Positions 12,801 to 25,830 of a stretch of DNA of 64,000 nucleotides are shown piece after piece. The DNA lies in assembly GCA_028551475.1 (NCBI GenBank), contig CM052355.1, positions 24,331,580 through 24,395,579 of the forward strand, written 5' to 3'. The notes beneath the pieces were generated by a model. It was given only the letters and a program-made list of their open reading frames with translations, was not told where the DNA came from and searched no databases. This DNA comes from Casuarina equisetifolia. Taxonomy: Eukaryota > Streptophyta > Magnoliopsida > Fagales > Casuarinaceae. The position numbers were made by a program, and so were the translations under genes. Every line of letters starts with the position of its first letter. Position 1 is the stretch's first letter.

Positions 12801-15800
12801 TATGAAGAAACTAGATAGAAATGCTAAACAAGAGGCCTCATGATACGCTAAGGTCTTTTAAAAGCCATGAATACGCTTCATGATATCAGTAGAAAAACTT
12901 CTATGCATAGGGTTCATTTTTTAAGTCGTTTACAGGATTCCCATCTCAGATAGGGATGCACACAGATCTTCTTAATCAAGCTTTCACCTATGGATCTAAC
13001 TCTTTTTGTGGGTAATATTGGAGAAGCAAATAACATTGAATTAAACAATTTTTCTTTCCTCCTAAGGATTGACAATGAAAAGTTTAACAAGTGATACTTG
13101 AGCAATGTTTAACTGTCATTTTTTAAAATTATAAATTAATTTTTAGGCTGAAATTTAGACTATATTATGTCACATCGAAGCTTCAGTTAATTTGTTCAAA
13201 CTTCCATTCAAGTCAAGCCCTTCAAGTGTGCTTAATTAACAATAAAATATTTGAGATAAACGTTCACACTTATGAGATATGATTTTTGAATAATTTTTAA
13301 ATGTTAACTTGTTTTACCATACCTCTAAGTTGGCTCTTTAAGCTTTCTTACACTTTCAACATTCTCTCTCATCCTTTTAAAGGTTTCAGGTGGTTGTAGA
13401 GTGTATTGGTAGCTTCAACCAAGCTCTTTTTCGTTTCAGTTTTTGAGAAACATAAACACTATTGCTATGTCTTGCATTCCTAAAGATCCAAACACTTGAA
13501 ATTGAAATACTTCAAGTCCATATTTCTGTTGCAATAAATAACAACTTTAGGTTCTTCTCTAGATGGGAGGTTTGCTTAAGCATGGACGGGCTAAGGTTTC
13601 AAGGGATTTCTTTTACAACATACTCAAAGACTTCTGGTATATTTATTTACATGGAGATCAGTAATGTGAGGACCTAGTTTATTATCCAGTACAGAAAATT
13701 TTGGGACATGAGAGATTTGGGTGTTAGCTCCTATGTCTGGTGAAAGGCGTTAAATTGAGAAGCCCTACTCAAGGGAAGATCGTCGTTCAGTGAAAAGGGT
13801 CCATTGCACTACCTTCCAACGTTATATTCTTGCTCAAGAAGGATCAAGAATCTGTTTGCTTTCATGGACCTCAAGTAGAATAGAATAGAATAAGATTTAG
13901 CAGTTCCTCAAAATAATTGTTGAGTGGAATAATTCTTGATCATTGGTGTACTTCTGAAACGAGATTCATCCACTGGGACCTAATGGAAGGTAGCTATGGT
14001 GATTTATTTTTCTTCTGGCCACATTAGAGATTACCTAGCATCTCCTTGGCAACAGATTCCATCTTTCTTCGCAGGTATGCTTTGGATTATCCTCTACAGA
14101 TATGATGACTGATGTTAAGAAGTCCTTCCCTCGTCTAATTAACAAATTGATGTTTGCTCTATAGACGTTTCCCCAAATGAGAAAGAAATTCCACGACTTT
14201 TAGAACAAGTGTTGTAGTCTTGTTAGAAAATATTTCATTGTCAGAGTTAAGTTAACACCCTATGGAGGTCTTAATCATCTTCCCCTAATAGACGGCCAGT
14301 GAATGTTGGGGTAGTTTCTTAATGCCCAGACTCCAAGTTCCCCCTTGTTCTTTAGCTCTTGTTATAAGTTGTTATCCATCTGAAAGCTATCGGATAAAAC
14401 AGCCGAACACTACTAAAATTAAGAAAAAGAAAAAAGGACGGTCCAATGCTGATACAGAGTTATGCCAGTGCCAAGGTTCATGAACAGTGAAAACGAAATA
14501 GTTCTCCTGGTTAGTATCTAAACATTAAGAGAAGCAACAATAGAAAAATGAAATGCTGCATGTTTAAGCTTCTAGGTTTAAATCCTTTCAGGTTGTGTAT
14601 GTTATGGTAATGGAAAACAAATATTCAGGCATTATCCTTTAATTGTTAGAATTAATACCTGTACAGTGGCTTCAGAAATAGATCCCGAACTAGAGGATTC
14701 AGTGCATGATTTTTTGTACCTTTCAATCGTAGTCCTGACACTGAAAATAGGCGAACCATTATAGAGGGTAACATTTTTGTATTTGTTCTGACTGAGCAGC
14801 ATAAGTGAAAAAGAAACAGATTTCCACAAAATTGAAGAGGAACTCAAAGGATGACCTAATTATTTTCTTGAATAATCAATATATAACAAACTAACAATAA
14901 TAATTGCAACCAATTTCCACTCTGCAGAGCTGTACAGGAACTCTAGTCTTTTGTAGACAAATTTACGAAACAAAGAATTCAAAATTATTTATGGGAATTG
15001 ATTATTGTGGCTATATCTGATATAGCATTATTTATATATAAATGTCATCTGAAAACAATCGATGTCAAGGAAAAAGTTTCAACAGTACTATTTGATGCCA
15101 TGGTTGCAAAAGTATTTCACAACATAAAACTCACTTCGTTCAGAGTAAGCTATAACCTTAATTTTCTCGAGCCACTGATTGGTTGTCTCAGTCACAGTGG
15201 CATCATATACCCCATTATGATTAAGTTAATAATCTCAACCTCTAGTTGAAAGACATCTGTACTTGATCCGTTGCACAGAGTGTAATAACCTTGAGACAAC
15301 TATAATTCACCTCGACAGCCCAAAATATCAAATTTGCATGAGATTTTAGCACATCAGCGGACTTTTAAGATGAAAAGGGATATAATGTCCTTGCGTGTCT
15401 AGTATCTGAGAGTGACAACTCTGTTCTTGCAGCCACAGAAAAGCTATGATGTGCAGAACCTTTTATTGGCTCGTGGCCTTTGCTTCCCTCCTATTCTCTC
15501 TCTGACACCTCTTCTCGAAACTTCCCTTTCTCCCTCTCTTTCTTCTGTCTCCTTCTCTTAGACACACACACCCCTACCCTCTGAAGCACATCCTTTAGAA
15601 GTATACGGAAAAAGATAAGATACGCATGCGTTTCGAGGATTTTCTTTCTATAACTATGAAAGTCCTTTCATCTCTCACTTTAAGCTTTTGTCAAAGAACA
15701 TATAGTCTTATTAGTCCTCAAGCTTTTAATTTTTAGTTTTTTAAGGAAAACGGAAAACAATTGAGGGGAGGATAGAGCAGAAACCGCAGAACAGGAATCG

Positions 15801-17758
15801 TGACAACACGTTGTCAAGATAAAAGAGCTGAAAAATGATGCCTGACGTTACAAAGGTAAGCTTGTTGAGTGACCATAAATACCTGCAGAACCATTTCGAT
15901 GGAAAAAACCATCATAAGATGGACAACTCAAAACACCTACTTGCCAAAAGTACAGAAGTTCGCTGAACTAACGAAAATTTTCTAGAGAGAGGACCATTGG
16001 GCGTTTGAAACCCTAATTACCCCATCAGAATTTCAATCTTAGTTCCATGGAGCTAAAATCTGTCTTATGATTTTAGACATGCCCATTGCGTTTGAGAAGA
16101 ATGAACCAGATGTGAATGATTGTCCTACTGTGCTTCAAAGTAGATTTTCAGACCAAAAAATTCAAACAGAAAGTATAAACCGTCAGTTAGCTTTTGAAGG
16201 ACTAATGTATTGAACATACCACGAGAGAAGTTCAAATAGATGTATAATGACTAAAACCCTAACATTCCCATTTTAGTCTTTGTTGCAATGTGCTCTCTCG
16301 AAGGTAAAGCAGATAAAGTCCAGAGACCCCTATTAGCGTAACATTCCCCAATTAGCAACGCGAGGTTGTGCCTTCTTATCGATTTTGATTGGCCAGACTG
16401 ACTGGGACTATGATTAGAGTACAAAGCGAGTAAGAACAGTGACGATGACGATAATTGGTAATAGCAAAAGTAATCATAACAAGTGATAAGATTTCTGTTA
16501 ACATCTTAAAGATGTTTAATTGACTTTTGATCCCTAACAACACCTATTTTTCCTGTATTGGAGAAGTGGAAAGCGGAAAGCAAGAGGCTAAAAGTTCTAG
16601 ACACCTTAATCTACCCTTGAACTCTTATTTGGCTCTGGCTGACTCTCATAGTTGATGTGGTTTGGAGGTACTGGCGTTGAGAACTGGAACGGTAAATGTT
16701 CACTCTCTTTAATTTGATAGGAATTTTGAGTTCCAATGTCTTGCTGTACTGACACGTTAAGAACAAAGGGTAGAGAAATAGAAAAGAGTGGCTATCATGG
16801 AAGTCAGATAGCTTTGTCTGCCTTTGTCTTTCAATGCCGATAGAAGATATGTGGTAATCGAGAGAGAGGCAAATGGATTTGACTACCAAGGAGATACAAG
16901 GAGGCTGATCTCTCTGGCCTGCAGATCTTTTGTAACCCTAAACTGTTGCTCTCCGCCAACTACTACCCTACTGCACTGCCTCTTCCATTCCTTCTGTTCT
17001 AGCGGTCTTCAAATTAATCAAACAAAGAGCCACGAAGATGCCAAAAAAGGGATCAAAAGATCCACAAAGTTGATAAAGGAAAATAAACAAAAAGGGAGAA
17101 CGAAGGACAAGTGAATCCTGCCGGGAGAGAAACTCTATTTTCCCTTTAGACCCAAAAATGAAACCCTAGTCTTCACTGCAACAAATGTTCATGTCCTCAC
17201 AGCAGCAAATGCACTAATAAGCTAGACGGACACTGCAAACGAAGGTGAATGGAACTCAAGTATTAAAACCCTGAATCTCAAGAAAGAAAAAAGTTAAAAA
17301 AAAAATAAGGAAGCATGTTTCCCAGCTAAGAGCAAGTAAGCGGAGAAGAACTAAAAGATCGGGTTAACGCTAACTATCTCGTAATGGAAACAAAAACAGC
17401 CATTGGTATCGTATAAAGAGGAACAGAAATATCTTGTCACAGAACCCCTGGCCAGAAGCTATTATAGAAAGAGAACACTAACTGGGACTTGAAGATTGGT
17501 TTGAAGCAAAGGTTAACCAGATAAAAAAAACCTGCTGTTAGCATACTCATAGAGGCGGCCACGGCTAGAGAAGACGATGAGTGCCACTTCAGCATCGCAA
17601 AGAACAGATAATTCATAGGCTTTCTTAAGCAAGCCGTTGCGACGCTTGCAGAAGGTGACTTGCCGATTAGTAGTGTTTTCGATCCGCTTAATTTCAATCT
17701 TGCCTCTTCCCATTTTCCTCTGCGAAGAGCCCTCCGGTGTTTGATCCGAGAACGCCAT
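9849..17758 (-). CDS. AG: AGAMOUS-like MIKC MADS-box transcription factor (C-lineage), 7 coding exons, 240 aa
   Basis: Floral organ identity regulator that binds CArG boxes as a dimer or tetramer in the nucleus. Coding exons: 17532-17758, 14659-14740, 11093-11154, 10904-11003, 10748-10789, 10092-10133, 9849-10016. Their lengths (227, 82, 62, 100, 42, 42, 168) sum to 241 codons with stop, and internal exons match the canonical AG sizes. A 15-residue extension ([15 protein letters not shown]) precedes the MADS domain ([18 protein letters not shown], residues 16-75). The I region reads TIERYKK; the K domain includes [19 protein letters not shown]. The C-terminus ends [13 protein letters not shown]...QTALQLV, the AG motifs. 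The extension places it in the angiosperm C lineage rather than gymnosperm AG or the D (STK) lineage. Exon 6 ([14 protein letters not shown]) is unusual for the family. No stop or frameshift: looks functional. Confidence 0.96.
11155..14658 (-). other. Second coding intron of the AG-like gene (3.5 kb), no gene inside
   Basis: Flanked by a proper donor (CAG|GTATTAATT in gene orientation) and acceptor (TTCTCAG|TTTTACC). It holds no recognisable coding sequence. Its 11.5-14.4 kb part is less AT-rich than the intergenic DNA. Confidence 0.7.
14741..17531 (-). promoter_or_regulatory. Large first coding intron of the AG-like gene, likely regulatory
   Basis: This 2.8 kb intron after the MADS exon corresponds by position to the Arabidopsis AG intron that carries most of its cis-control (LEAFY, WUSCHEL and CCAATCA boxes). 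On the coding strand CCAATCA occurs at 15176-15182 and 16386-16392. In Arabidopsis these boxes are close together; here they are 1.2 kb apart, so the match may be chance. No gene was seen inside. Confidence 0.45.
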
Positions 17759-18200
17759 TGTTGAAAGTTGAAAATGAGCAAAACCAGGATGACGGAACTG
17801 TTGGCAAGAAGAAAAAGGTGAATTCATTAGCGGAAGAAGCAAACAACAAATTATGCTAGTAGGTTATGTATGATTGTGTTATTTAGCCACTGACCTAATC
17901 ACAAAACCGAAGAAGGAATGAACATCTACAGACGAACTTCCAAGACCAAATTGTTTGGTGTAGCACAGAAATTCTTTTAATTTAATTTTTTTATTTTGTG
18001 CCTTTTTTGGGGTGTTCAGAAACAGTTATGAGATGCAAAAAAGGGTAGTGGGCTCTCTTGAACGTCGGTATTTATAGAAATAAAAATAGACCTTCCAACA
18101 ACCATCTATTTCACACTCTTATTTGCTATTTTCAATTACTTTATAGCAGTATAAGTCCCTAAATTTCTATCGGTTATGTATAAGGGAAAATGATAAACAG
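17759..18200 (-). promoter_or_regulatory. 5' leader and core promoter of the AG-like gene
   Basis: In gene orientation a TATA box (TATAAATA, 18069-18076) lies about 310 bp upstream of the ATG. A pyrimidine-rich acceptor CTTGCCAACAG ends at 17798 and a candidate donor (ATTAG|GTCAGT) is at 17889-17895, suggesting a 97-bp leader intron (17798-17894), as C-lineage genes often have one. The start ATG (17758) sits in CAACAATGGCG, a good context. Confidence 0.55.
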
Positions 18201-19239
18201 ACGCAACTTCAGGTTCACTTACTTACACAGGCTACCAACCAGCACATTTTTGTTGTATATGGAAAAGTGAGGTTGAAAATAATACTGCCTTAATGCTCAC
18301 AGGTTAAGTTTCCCTTAAGAGCTAAAATAATTGAGGATGAAAGAGAAATGCAAATAACCACGACCTCCTTGTTCTTTTTGGTTTTGAGATTTTTGAGTTT
18401 TGATCTATCTTGTAGATTTGTGTTACTAGAATCTTGTTTCCATACCGTAGCCGCGACGCAAGTGCTGGAGATCCCATGTGATATCCCGCTAAAGCACTAC
18501 TATTCCTTAGAGCATTTATGGCAACAAGGGACGAGCCTTTTTAATATTTTCGGCTGCATTATTATACTTCCTTCTCTCAAAGGACGTTGATCGATTCCCA
18601 GCGGCCAAACAGCCAACCGCCAACCTTTGTTTGCTTAGAGAAATATCACCATCTATGGAAAGCACTAATCACATCTCTTCTATATTTAAAATGTCAATAA
18701 GGGATATTAGATGAAGTTACAATTAAATTTCCCATAGTGCTTCAATAACTCAATTCCCTTGGTATCCAACTAATGATAGAGAAACTTTAATAATGCCGAG
18801 TATCGTATTTGTTAATATACTTAGGTATTACCGCTAGGCTAAAACCTCAATTTATTAGTCAAATTGTATATCATATCCTTTAAGAACAGCTATGTCCATT
18901 AGCTTGCTGGCCATGTCACTTCAGCTATCTCTCTTCACAAGATGCGCCAACGATTCACCAGCAGATTCTTGCTTCATTGTATTTTCCATTTTCGTTTGTG
19001 AGTTGACTCACTATAATTTGTTGATTCTTTAGTGATGAGGGTGGTAACAAGTTTTTTTTTTTTTTTATCAGTGTGAGATAGATGGGCATAATAATTTGAA
19101 ACAAGAATAAATACAGGTAGTGTGGTTGACTAAAAGGTAATGGAGCTCGTAGGGGTGACAAAAGTGGTTGACTAACATTACCACCAACAATAAATTTATT
19201 TAGCATGCATATCACATAATTTGTATCAGGTAGGATATC
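18201..19239. other. Region upstream of the AG promoter, no gene seen
   Basis: A poly-T run lies near 19051-19065. Short ORFs have no recognisable domain. Distal AG control elements could lie here but none is identifiable by eye. Confidence 0.5.
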
Positions 19240-20230
19240 TTATGAAAATATATTTAGTGGACTGTGAATCAAACTTATCATCATGATGAGTGTTAGTGGC
19301 ATAACAAAGGCAACTAAGAACAAATAAAATAAGAAACTAATGGAGGTTTGCTAAAAAATTCTTCAAATGGGATTTTTCATCGAAGGAGAAGTTTGGACAT
19401 CCCATTTTATGAGATAGACTATTGTTAAAATGTACTATGCCCACAAATGTTTCGATACATTTGACTGAAACTTTAGTGCTAGATTAATATTTAAAATATT
19501 TCGATGTTCTCTTCCTAAGATATCATTTTGTTGAAGGGAGTATATGGATGATAATTTATGTATAACCCTTTGAATAGAAAAATAATGTGGCTTTGGTGTT
19601 GAAAATATCCAATCTAATATAAATTTTAATGCTAGACCAAACTAATTTTCTACCATAGATAGCAACTATTTAATCATATGCAAAGTTTAAGATTTAAAAC
19701 TTATGAGAGAGGTCCACGTTAAACTTGGAAAATCATTTAGGATGGTACATTCGGCATATGCCCCATAGTGGCTTTTGACTTTATTCAGTCCCCATATGTC
19801 TAGTGGTAATAATTCAAGAGGCAAAGATGTAGTGGTGGTAAGATAAATAAAAATAGATTAATTTCTTATAAAACAAGATGTCCAAGTCTTTGACGTCAAA
19901 GCTGATAATCAAACAACTTTACATTTATGGAATTTAAATCATCATTGATAAATTGGAAATTCTTTTGTATTGCGTCCATGTTTTGACCAATCTTTCTGAG
20001 TGTTGTGCTCTGTGGTAGTAATGGCAGCGGAGATGTTTTTTAAGTGTTCTCTCCTTTTTCTTGGGCAACTTATTCTCTCGTAGATAACCGTTACGTTTCC
20101 AACATCCCTCTTTTTAATGCCAAATTTTTTTGCAACTATCGCACTTCCTACGGTCAGGATATCCAATAATTTTCCAACGTATCTCCCTTTGATGTCTAGA
20201 TCTTCCAAAATAGATATATATTTTTTTCAT
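19240..20230 (-). pseudogene. Ty1-copia relic A: gag zinc knuckle and integrase fragments
   Basis: On the minus strand, around 20095-20150, a copia-type knuckle reads KCDSCKKIWH followed by KEGCW after a stop. Further on (about 19240-19620) integrase C-terminal motifs appear in order with stops: QQNDILGREHRNIL, then KHLWA, then LCYATNTHH and DKFDS. The distance from knuckle to integrase is far too short, so protease and part of integrase are deleted. No LTRs were found. Confidence 0.65.
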
Positions 20231-22330
20231 TGGTTTTATCAAAAAGAAAATTATTTAAATCTCTTTGGGCTCGCCTCCAAAAAATGGCATGGTTTAGCTC
20301 ATTTCCTACCTCAGAACAGACGAACCGTTGTTTGTCTCGCACTAAAGCACAAGGCTTTGCTTCAGAACGTGGTTGTTTCAAATGCCCTTTTCATCCTTAG
20401 CAGTGCAAATGCTATGCTACTCTAGGTGGCTTTCCAATGCAACTCTTCTTAGGCCACCAACGCACATGCATTGTCTGACTTCATGGAGAGGATTAGTGTT
20501 CAAATCTTTCCTCCAAACCAAGGGGAAACTGGTTCAATTGCAATTTGTTGATATTTCCTCATTGCACCGCCTTGCACAACCATCTAGTCTGCCGAGCAAC
20601 ACCAAGACATCCTCCTGTCGGCAACCTCCTCGACCGTTTGAAATATCTATATAAGGTTCTCCCACTGTAATGTGCCATTTTATGTTGTGGACTATTTTGT
20701 ATGTGTCGGCTTTAGTTGTTCATGGGTTAATTATGTAGTAGTGGGTCCGTTAGAGTAGTGGAGTGGACGGAGTTTTGCATGTGTAGGATATTTGTCTGTG
20801 GAGACCACATGTTGGATGTTTGTGGTGAGTCTGGATCTTCCTTTTATTTTGAGTTTTTTTATCGGGAGAATGGAAGGCAGACAGTTTTGTTATAGGAAAT
20901 TTGAGGTTTCAGTGTGTCCCTTTGATACTGAAGGTGTCAACCGGAGATGTCAAAGGTCCCAGGGTCTATTAGATGCTGAATATTTTTCTATAACCTTCAC
21001 CGTTCCAAACCCAGCTCACGTACCACTTTAATGGGCAAACAGCCCAACCCTTAGAACATACTACGGACCCAGGTGGCATAGAAGATCAGCCTTAGCAAAC
21101 AAGATACCCAATCCCTTACAATCCAAGAAACGATCCTGATACGCACTTGAACAGTAGCCCCGATTTATCAAAGCAAGGTCAAGTTACAGAGCAGTGGTGG
21201 TCTTCCGGAACTGGTTGGTTCTCAACGTCGCTTCAAACATTGGCTATCATGGTTACATATATCATATCCTGGAGCATGGATTTGGAACGGTTCAAATGGT
21301 TGGCCAATGACGAAAACTAGCACACTAATGGGACCAATGTCATATCGCATTCAAAATGTAGGATATAAACTTTGTTGATCCAAGCCCAAGGATTCGTTTC
21401 TTGGATTCCAAATGTGACTAAAAGTCTGGACTGTTTGATATGAATTTATTATAAAGGTGACCAAAATCAGATCTAAAACCTCAAGCGGATCATGAATGAA
21501 CTCAAACTGATTAAAGGAGGGAATTTAATAGAATTTTACGTTCGATTGAATGACCTATGGGAAAAAAATCAAAACTTAGGAGATGCCAATCCATTGCCAT
21601 TGTCAAAATTGTAAATCTGGGATGAAAGATAACCTCCAACAAAGGGATTAGTCTAACAAGAGCTAGAAATTCCACGAGTCCCCTGCACCTTGATTTTTTA
21701 ACTCAAGGTCTAGAATTAACCACATAGGTCATACGATCTAGCATTTGTGGGCCTTAACAATTTTGTATTCATTCATAGTGAGGTGCGTTGGAAGTAATCC
21801 GACTCCACTAAGGTGGTCTAGGCAATATTCCATCTTTCACAAGACAAAAAACCTAAGATTTATATAGTCAAATTTAGAACACCAAAAATAAGAGATGAAT
21901 AAATATCCATAGCAAATATATACTTCTTATCACAAGGCAGAATTTGAGCTTCTAGGTTAGAAACATCTCCTTTACTCTCTCCTTATGTAAATTGGCTCGA
22001 TGGGACTACCATAATAGAATTTTGAGAGACTTTTCCTTATGAGAGTTTCATGTTTCTTTTTGTTCAAGCCCTTTCAACATAGGCTTACGTTTATGTCTCT
22101 CTTTATTTATAAAATTCCAAAAGGTATAATCCCATTTTCAAAGGTACAATGCATAGAGCTAGAAAAGGGATCTAGTCTATTTATTATGTGCTACTCTTAT
22201 TGGTCTACTTATTACAAACCTATAAGTAAACATATATGTCTCACTTTATTAGAGCAATCCAAATTACTTCAATATAACTTTATAGTAGAGTTCCTTAATG
22301 CCTTATTGATATAAGTCCATCTCATTGTAC
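20231..22330. other. Gene-free stretch, nothing recognisable
   Basis: Several ORFs of 60-100 codons occur on both strands without known motifs. 20280-21050 is relatively GC-rich. Probably decayed repeat DNA between two copia relics. Confidence 0.5.
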
Positions 22331-22700
22331 ATGTTCAAAATTGAAACCTATTTCTATTTAAAGGATGATATATAAAAGTGCTTCTCAACATCTTAACCAA
22401 AATGAAAATAACATCCCTAACAAATCCAACATTCACTTGCTTATTTTTTCCAACTATAAATTTTAGTTCATCCTTATTTGACTTTCTCTTATTTATGAAT
22501 CTATAGGCAATAAAAGCAACATGATAAGTTGCATTACTATTTAGCTATCAAGAATTGGATGGGGCTTTAGGTTAATTGGATTCATAAACAAATGTCAAGA
22601 ACAATTACCTTTAGGCTTACACTTAGACAACTAACCTTTATTTTTGTCACAATCCTTCTTTCATTGACCTTTCTTCCTATAGCAAAAACAATGATCATCA
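22331..22700 (-). pseudogene. Ty1-copia relic B: gag knuckle and protease fragment
   Basis: Minus strand around 22643-22692 reads CFCYRKKGQ, stop, KKDCDKNK, a CX2CX4HX4C knuckle whose His is lost. About 110 bp later comes ILDS with the NATYHVAF region, the start of a copia protease (W-I-L-D-S-G). Multiple stops. Same orientation as relic A, but it carries its own knuckle, so it is a separate insertion. Confidence 0.55.
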
Positions 22701-23319
22701 TCCTTCTTAAAGCATGCATCAAACCTATTCAAGAAACAATTGCATCTTTGCTTGATGTTCTACTTATTCTTTCTAAACTAATCCTATTTAGGAAGCAAGC
22801 CTTTCTTTGACTAAAAATTGATTTCCTTAACATATATAAAATTACCGATGATTGAAAATAGATCAAATGAATTAAAATAGAAATAATTCAAAACTCAAAT
22901 TATGGTGCACTAATTTATGTTGGCGGTGATTGTGTGGACAAACCTAGTCTCACGAAGGTGAAGTTGATGTAGCAATTGACTTGGTTGATGATGAAAGCAC
23001 ATGTTAACATCACCCTTTAAGCAAAAAGGACAACATGAATTGTCAACTTGGACCATAGGAGTTTAAAGTACACAAATGAAAGTTCATTAGTGAAGATGTT
23101 TGTAGGTTGATTAACAAAAAAGATAAAGTAAAGATACAAATATCCATAAGTGATCATTCTCAAATGAAGTGGTAATAAATCTACACATGTTTAATGTAAG
23201 CATGAAACACTAGAAGTACTTAATCCACATAAGTTCAATAAAAGTTTCATCCAAACACTCATATTCTAATTTAGTGCTTGAACGAGCCATAGTGCTTGCT
23301 TGCGAGAACTCTAAGAGAT
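22701..23319. other. AT-rich spacer between TE relics
   Basis: No coding or structural signal seen. Confidence 0.5.
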
Positions 23320-25150
23320 AATATTTTGCAAGAAGACATAAAAGACATAGACAAACAATGGTCATCTTGATTGCTTACCATCCTACAATAAAGAAAGCAT
23401 GGAGGGCCATAAAGGGACTCTAGGTGAAAAAAAAAGATCTAGATATGGAATGTTAGCGAAAGAATGTAAAATATGCTTCATTGGCTCACCAATCGCTTGT
23501 TGTTTGAATAGATCCTCCTAAAATTGACTAGTGAATATAGTCTTTAGATGCAAACAATCAATTTTGGCATTCCATCAAACTTGAAAATTTCATTGTAAAA
23601 CTTTTTTAGCTATAACTATGGAGGTTTTAGTGTGTCAAGGGTATAAATCATGCATATTTCAATAGACAATCAATTATTACTTATATATATTTGTCCATAT
23701 ATGTTCTAGAATAAGGAAAAGTTGCAACAATCCTGCAAGTGATGTGTTTTGCCATTTTTACTCTTGGCAAGTCACACACTACCTGACATGGTTCTTAATA
23801 TCTTCCTACATCCTTTTGAGAAAAATACTAAGCAAATCCTTTAAATTGTTTTATAGAGCCTTCATGTGTCCTTCCATGAAACTTGTAAATGATAAGGGAA
23901 GAAAGTTTAGAATTAATCAACAAAGAAATCATTTCTTTGTAAAATATCACCCTAACTTTGATTGACCATGGTCCAATAACCTTACCTAGCTTGATTCTCT
24001 TTAGTAGGTCTCTTATCTTTTCACTCTCCTATACATTCTCCTTAATTGGCATTGTTGACAATAGAATGGGATTAGATATGGCTTGTAGTTGCAAAGGTTC
24101 CTATGTGATTTAATTGCTTTGTGACCTTTAGTCAATAAAGCTCTACTATCTTGCATTATGACTCCATCTTCAACAAATAACATGTTAGGCTTTACATCAG
24201 ATAGATTTCATACTCTTTCAATGTTTATCCTTTTTTTTCACATCCTTTGTTATGATTAGGGCCTACTTGTTGACCTTAACTTCTTTATACTTACTTCTCT
24301 TTATTTATTTTCCTTCCTTATCTTCTAAGACTAATGTAGAACTTCTCCTTATGCCTCTTTGATACGATTTTTCTTCCTTAATAATGCATTAGCCACCTTA
24401 TTTTCTTGTTCAAGTTAGTGTTCAATTTGGAAATTGTATCCCATGAGTTTTATTAACCACCATTGTTGAACAAGGGTTGTAATCTTTTAGCTTCACAAAT
24501 TTCTTAAACTCTACTAGTTGGTCCTTACCATGAACTTCCATCTTTTAATAGCTAGAATTAGGTCCATCACTTTTTTTCATAAGCAAACAAGAAGGGATCC
24601 TTATCCTTTAATGCCCCACTAAAAAATGTTATTAGGCTTCTCCCTTAGTATAAAAATTCCTCAATGCTCATGTCTACAACATCACACTCTACGATAAGTG
24701 ACTTAAGAAATATTCATAGCAACAAGATGGAGGTTTTCTCCATAATTTCCTTAAGCTAGGTGAATGCCTTCTTTACTTCATTTCTCTAAACAAACTTGTA
24801 CTTTTCTAGCAACTTTGTGAGAGGTTGGTTAATGGTGTTTTAATTTCTTACAAACCAATAGTAGTATTTATCAACCTAAGGAAATCCTATTAAAGACTTA
24901 AGCATCATAAGTTAACAAATAGCTAATGAGCAAAGAATACCTCAATGTCATCTAAATGTGTTGAATGTGTTCTTCCTTAATGTGGTTGAAGATGAGAATG
25001 TCATTTAAAAAAAAGATAAACTTGCACAACTGCTCATAAAACCCATAATTCATCAAACATTAAAATGTTAATGAAGTGTTTGTTAGTCCAAATGGCATCA
25101 TGAGATTATAGGCAACAAGTAAGTTTTCCTCCCCATCCTTCTTATATGGA
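23320..25150 (-). pseudogene. Ty3/gypsy pol relic: RT, RNase H, integrase
   Basis: Read on the minus strand from high to low coordinates. RT: LMMPFGLTN (about 25080-25110) and FLNDILIF, an altered form of the F-x-D-D-I-L-I-Y active site (about 24995-25020). RNase H end: WWLIKLMGYNFQIE and ENKVANALLRK (about 24380-24500). Integrase: zinc/core remnants around 23740-23780, then DCLLKYA and FIPLTH (about 23640-23690), and the S-x-D-x-x-F-x-x-x-F region (about 23540). RT-RH-INT order gives Ty3/gypsy. Stops and frameshifts throughout. The RT reading stops abruptly near 25150. Confidence 0.7.
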
Positions 25151-25830
25151 TTTTCCTAGATTCATAAAAATAGATCCTAAGGAATGGTTAGTTAGATGTG
25201 AAAACTAGTTTTAATTGTTTGAAGTTACAAGCCATCATAAAGTTAGGTATGTAGCAGTAGTTATAAAGGGTATGGCTTAATGTTATGATCTATATATAGA
25301 CAACAAGGGCCATGTAAATTGGGATGAATTCAAGCGAGATGTAGTGACCTAGTTTATGAAATTGAAAGAGTGAATGGGACATTTTTTACATTGAAGCAAA
25401 TCTCATTAATGGAAAAATTTATAGAAAAGTTCAAAAGGTTGAGACCATGGGCCATTTTGCATAATCTAAGAATGATAAAGACTTCATTTGTAGCCTTTTT
25501 TATTTAGGCACTTATAAGGAAATTCAACTTGCAATTTGAATTTTGAAGCCTAATACACTAAAGAAAGGCTTTTAGTATAGCCATATTTTAGGAGGAACAA
25601 TTTGAAGCATTAATTTTAAAAGACTATTAAGTTAGCATTATCAATTGGGAGGCTAGTTTAGTGAATGGAAATAGCTATAAATGTCAACAATTTGACCAAG
25701 TTTGAAGAAACCATTAAGACTTAAGAAATGCAAATACATCACATGAGTAAAACTTATATATAGGCACAAAAGGATATGAGGTTATGCTACAATTGTAATA
25801 AAAAAAAAGGTTAAAGAGCACAAATATTAA
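25147..25830 (+). pseudogene. Ty3/gypsy gag relic, opposite strand to the pol relic
   Basis: Plus strand reads DFPRFIKIDPKEWLVRCEN (25149 onward), later LKQISLMEKFIEKFKRL, then EIQLAI, ILKPNTLKK and FQ-like EEQFEA, the usual order of the plant gypsy gag domain, with stops and frameshifts. Around 25780 CYNCNKKKG could be the zinc knuckle. It begins where the minus-strand RT relic begins, so the two run divergently from about 25150. Confidence 0.65.

Noticed and set aside
11460..14400. Possible mitochondrial insertion in AG intron 2
   Set aside because: Base composition looks a little organelle-like, but I could not identify any mitochondrial gene; needs a search against a mitochondrial genome.
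20373..21031. ORFs of 79-93 codons in a GC-richer stretch
   Set aside because: No motif, no matching neighbouring exons; could be an old gene scrap but nothing supports a call.
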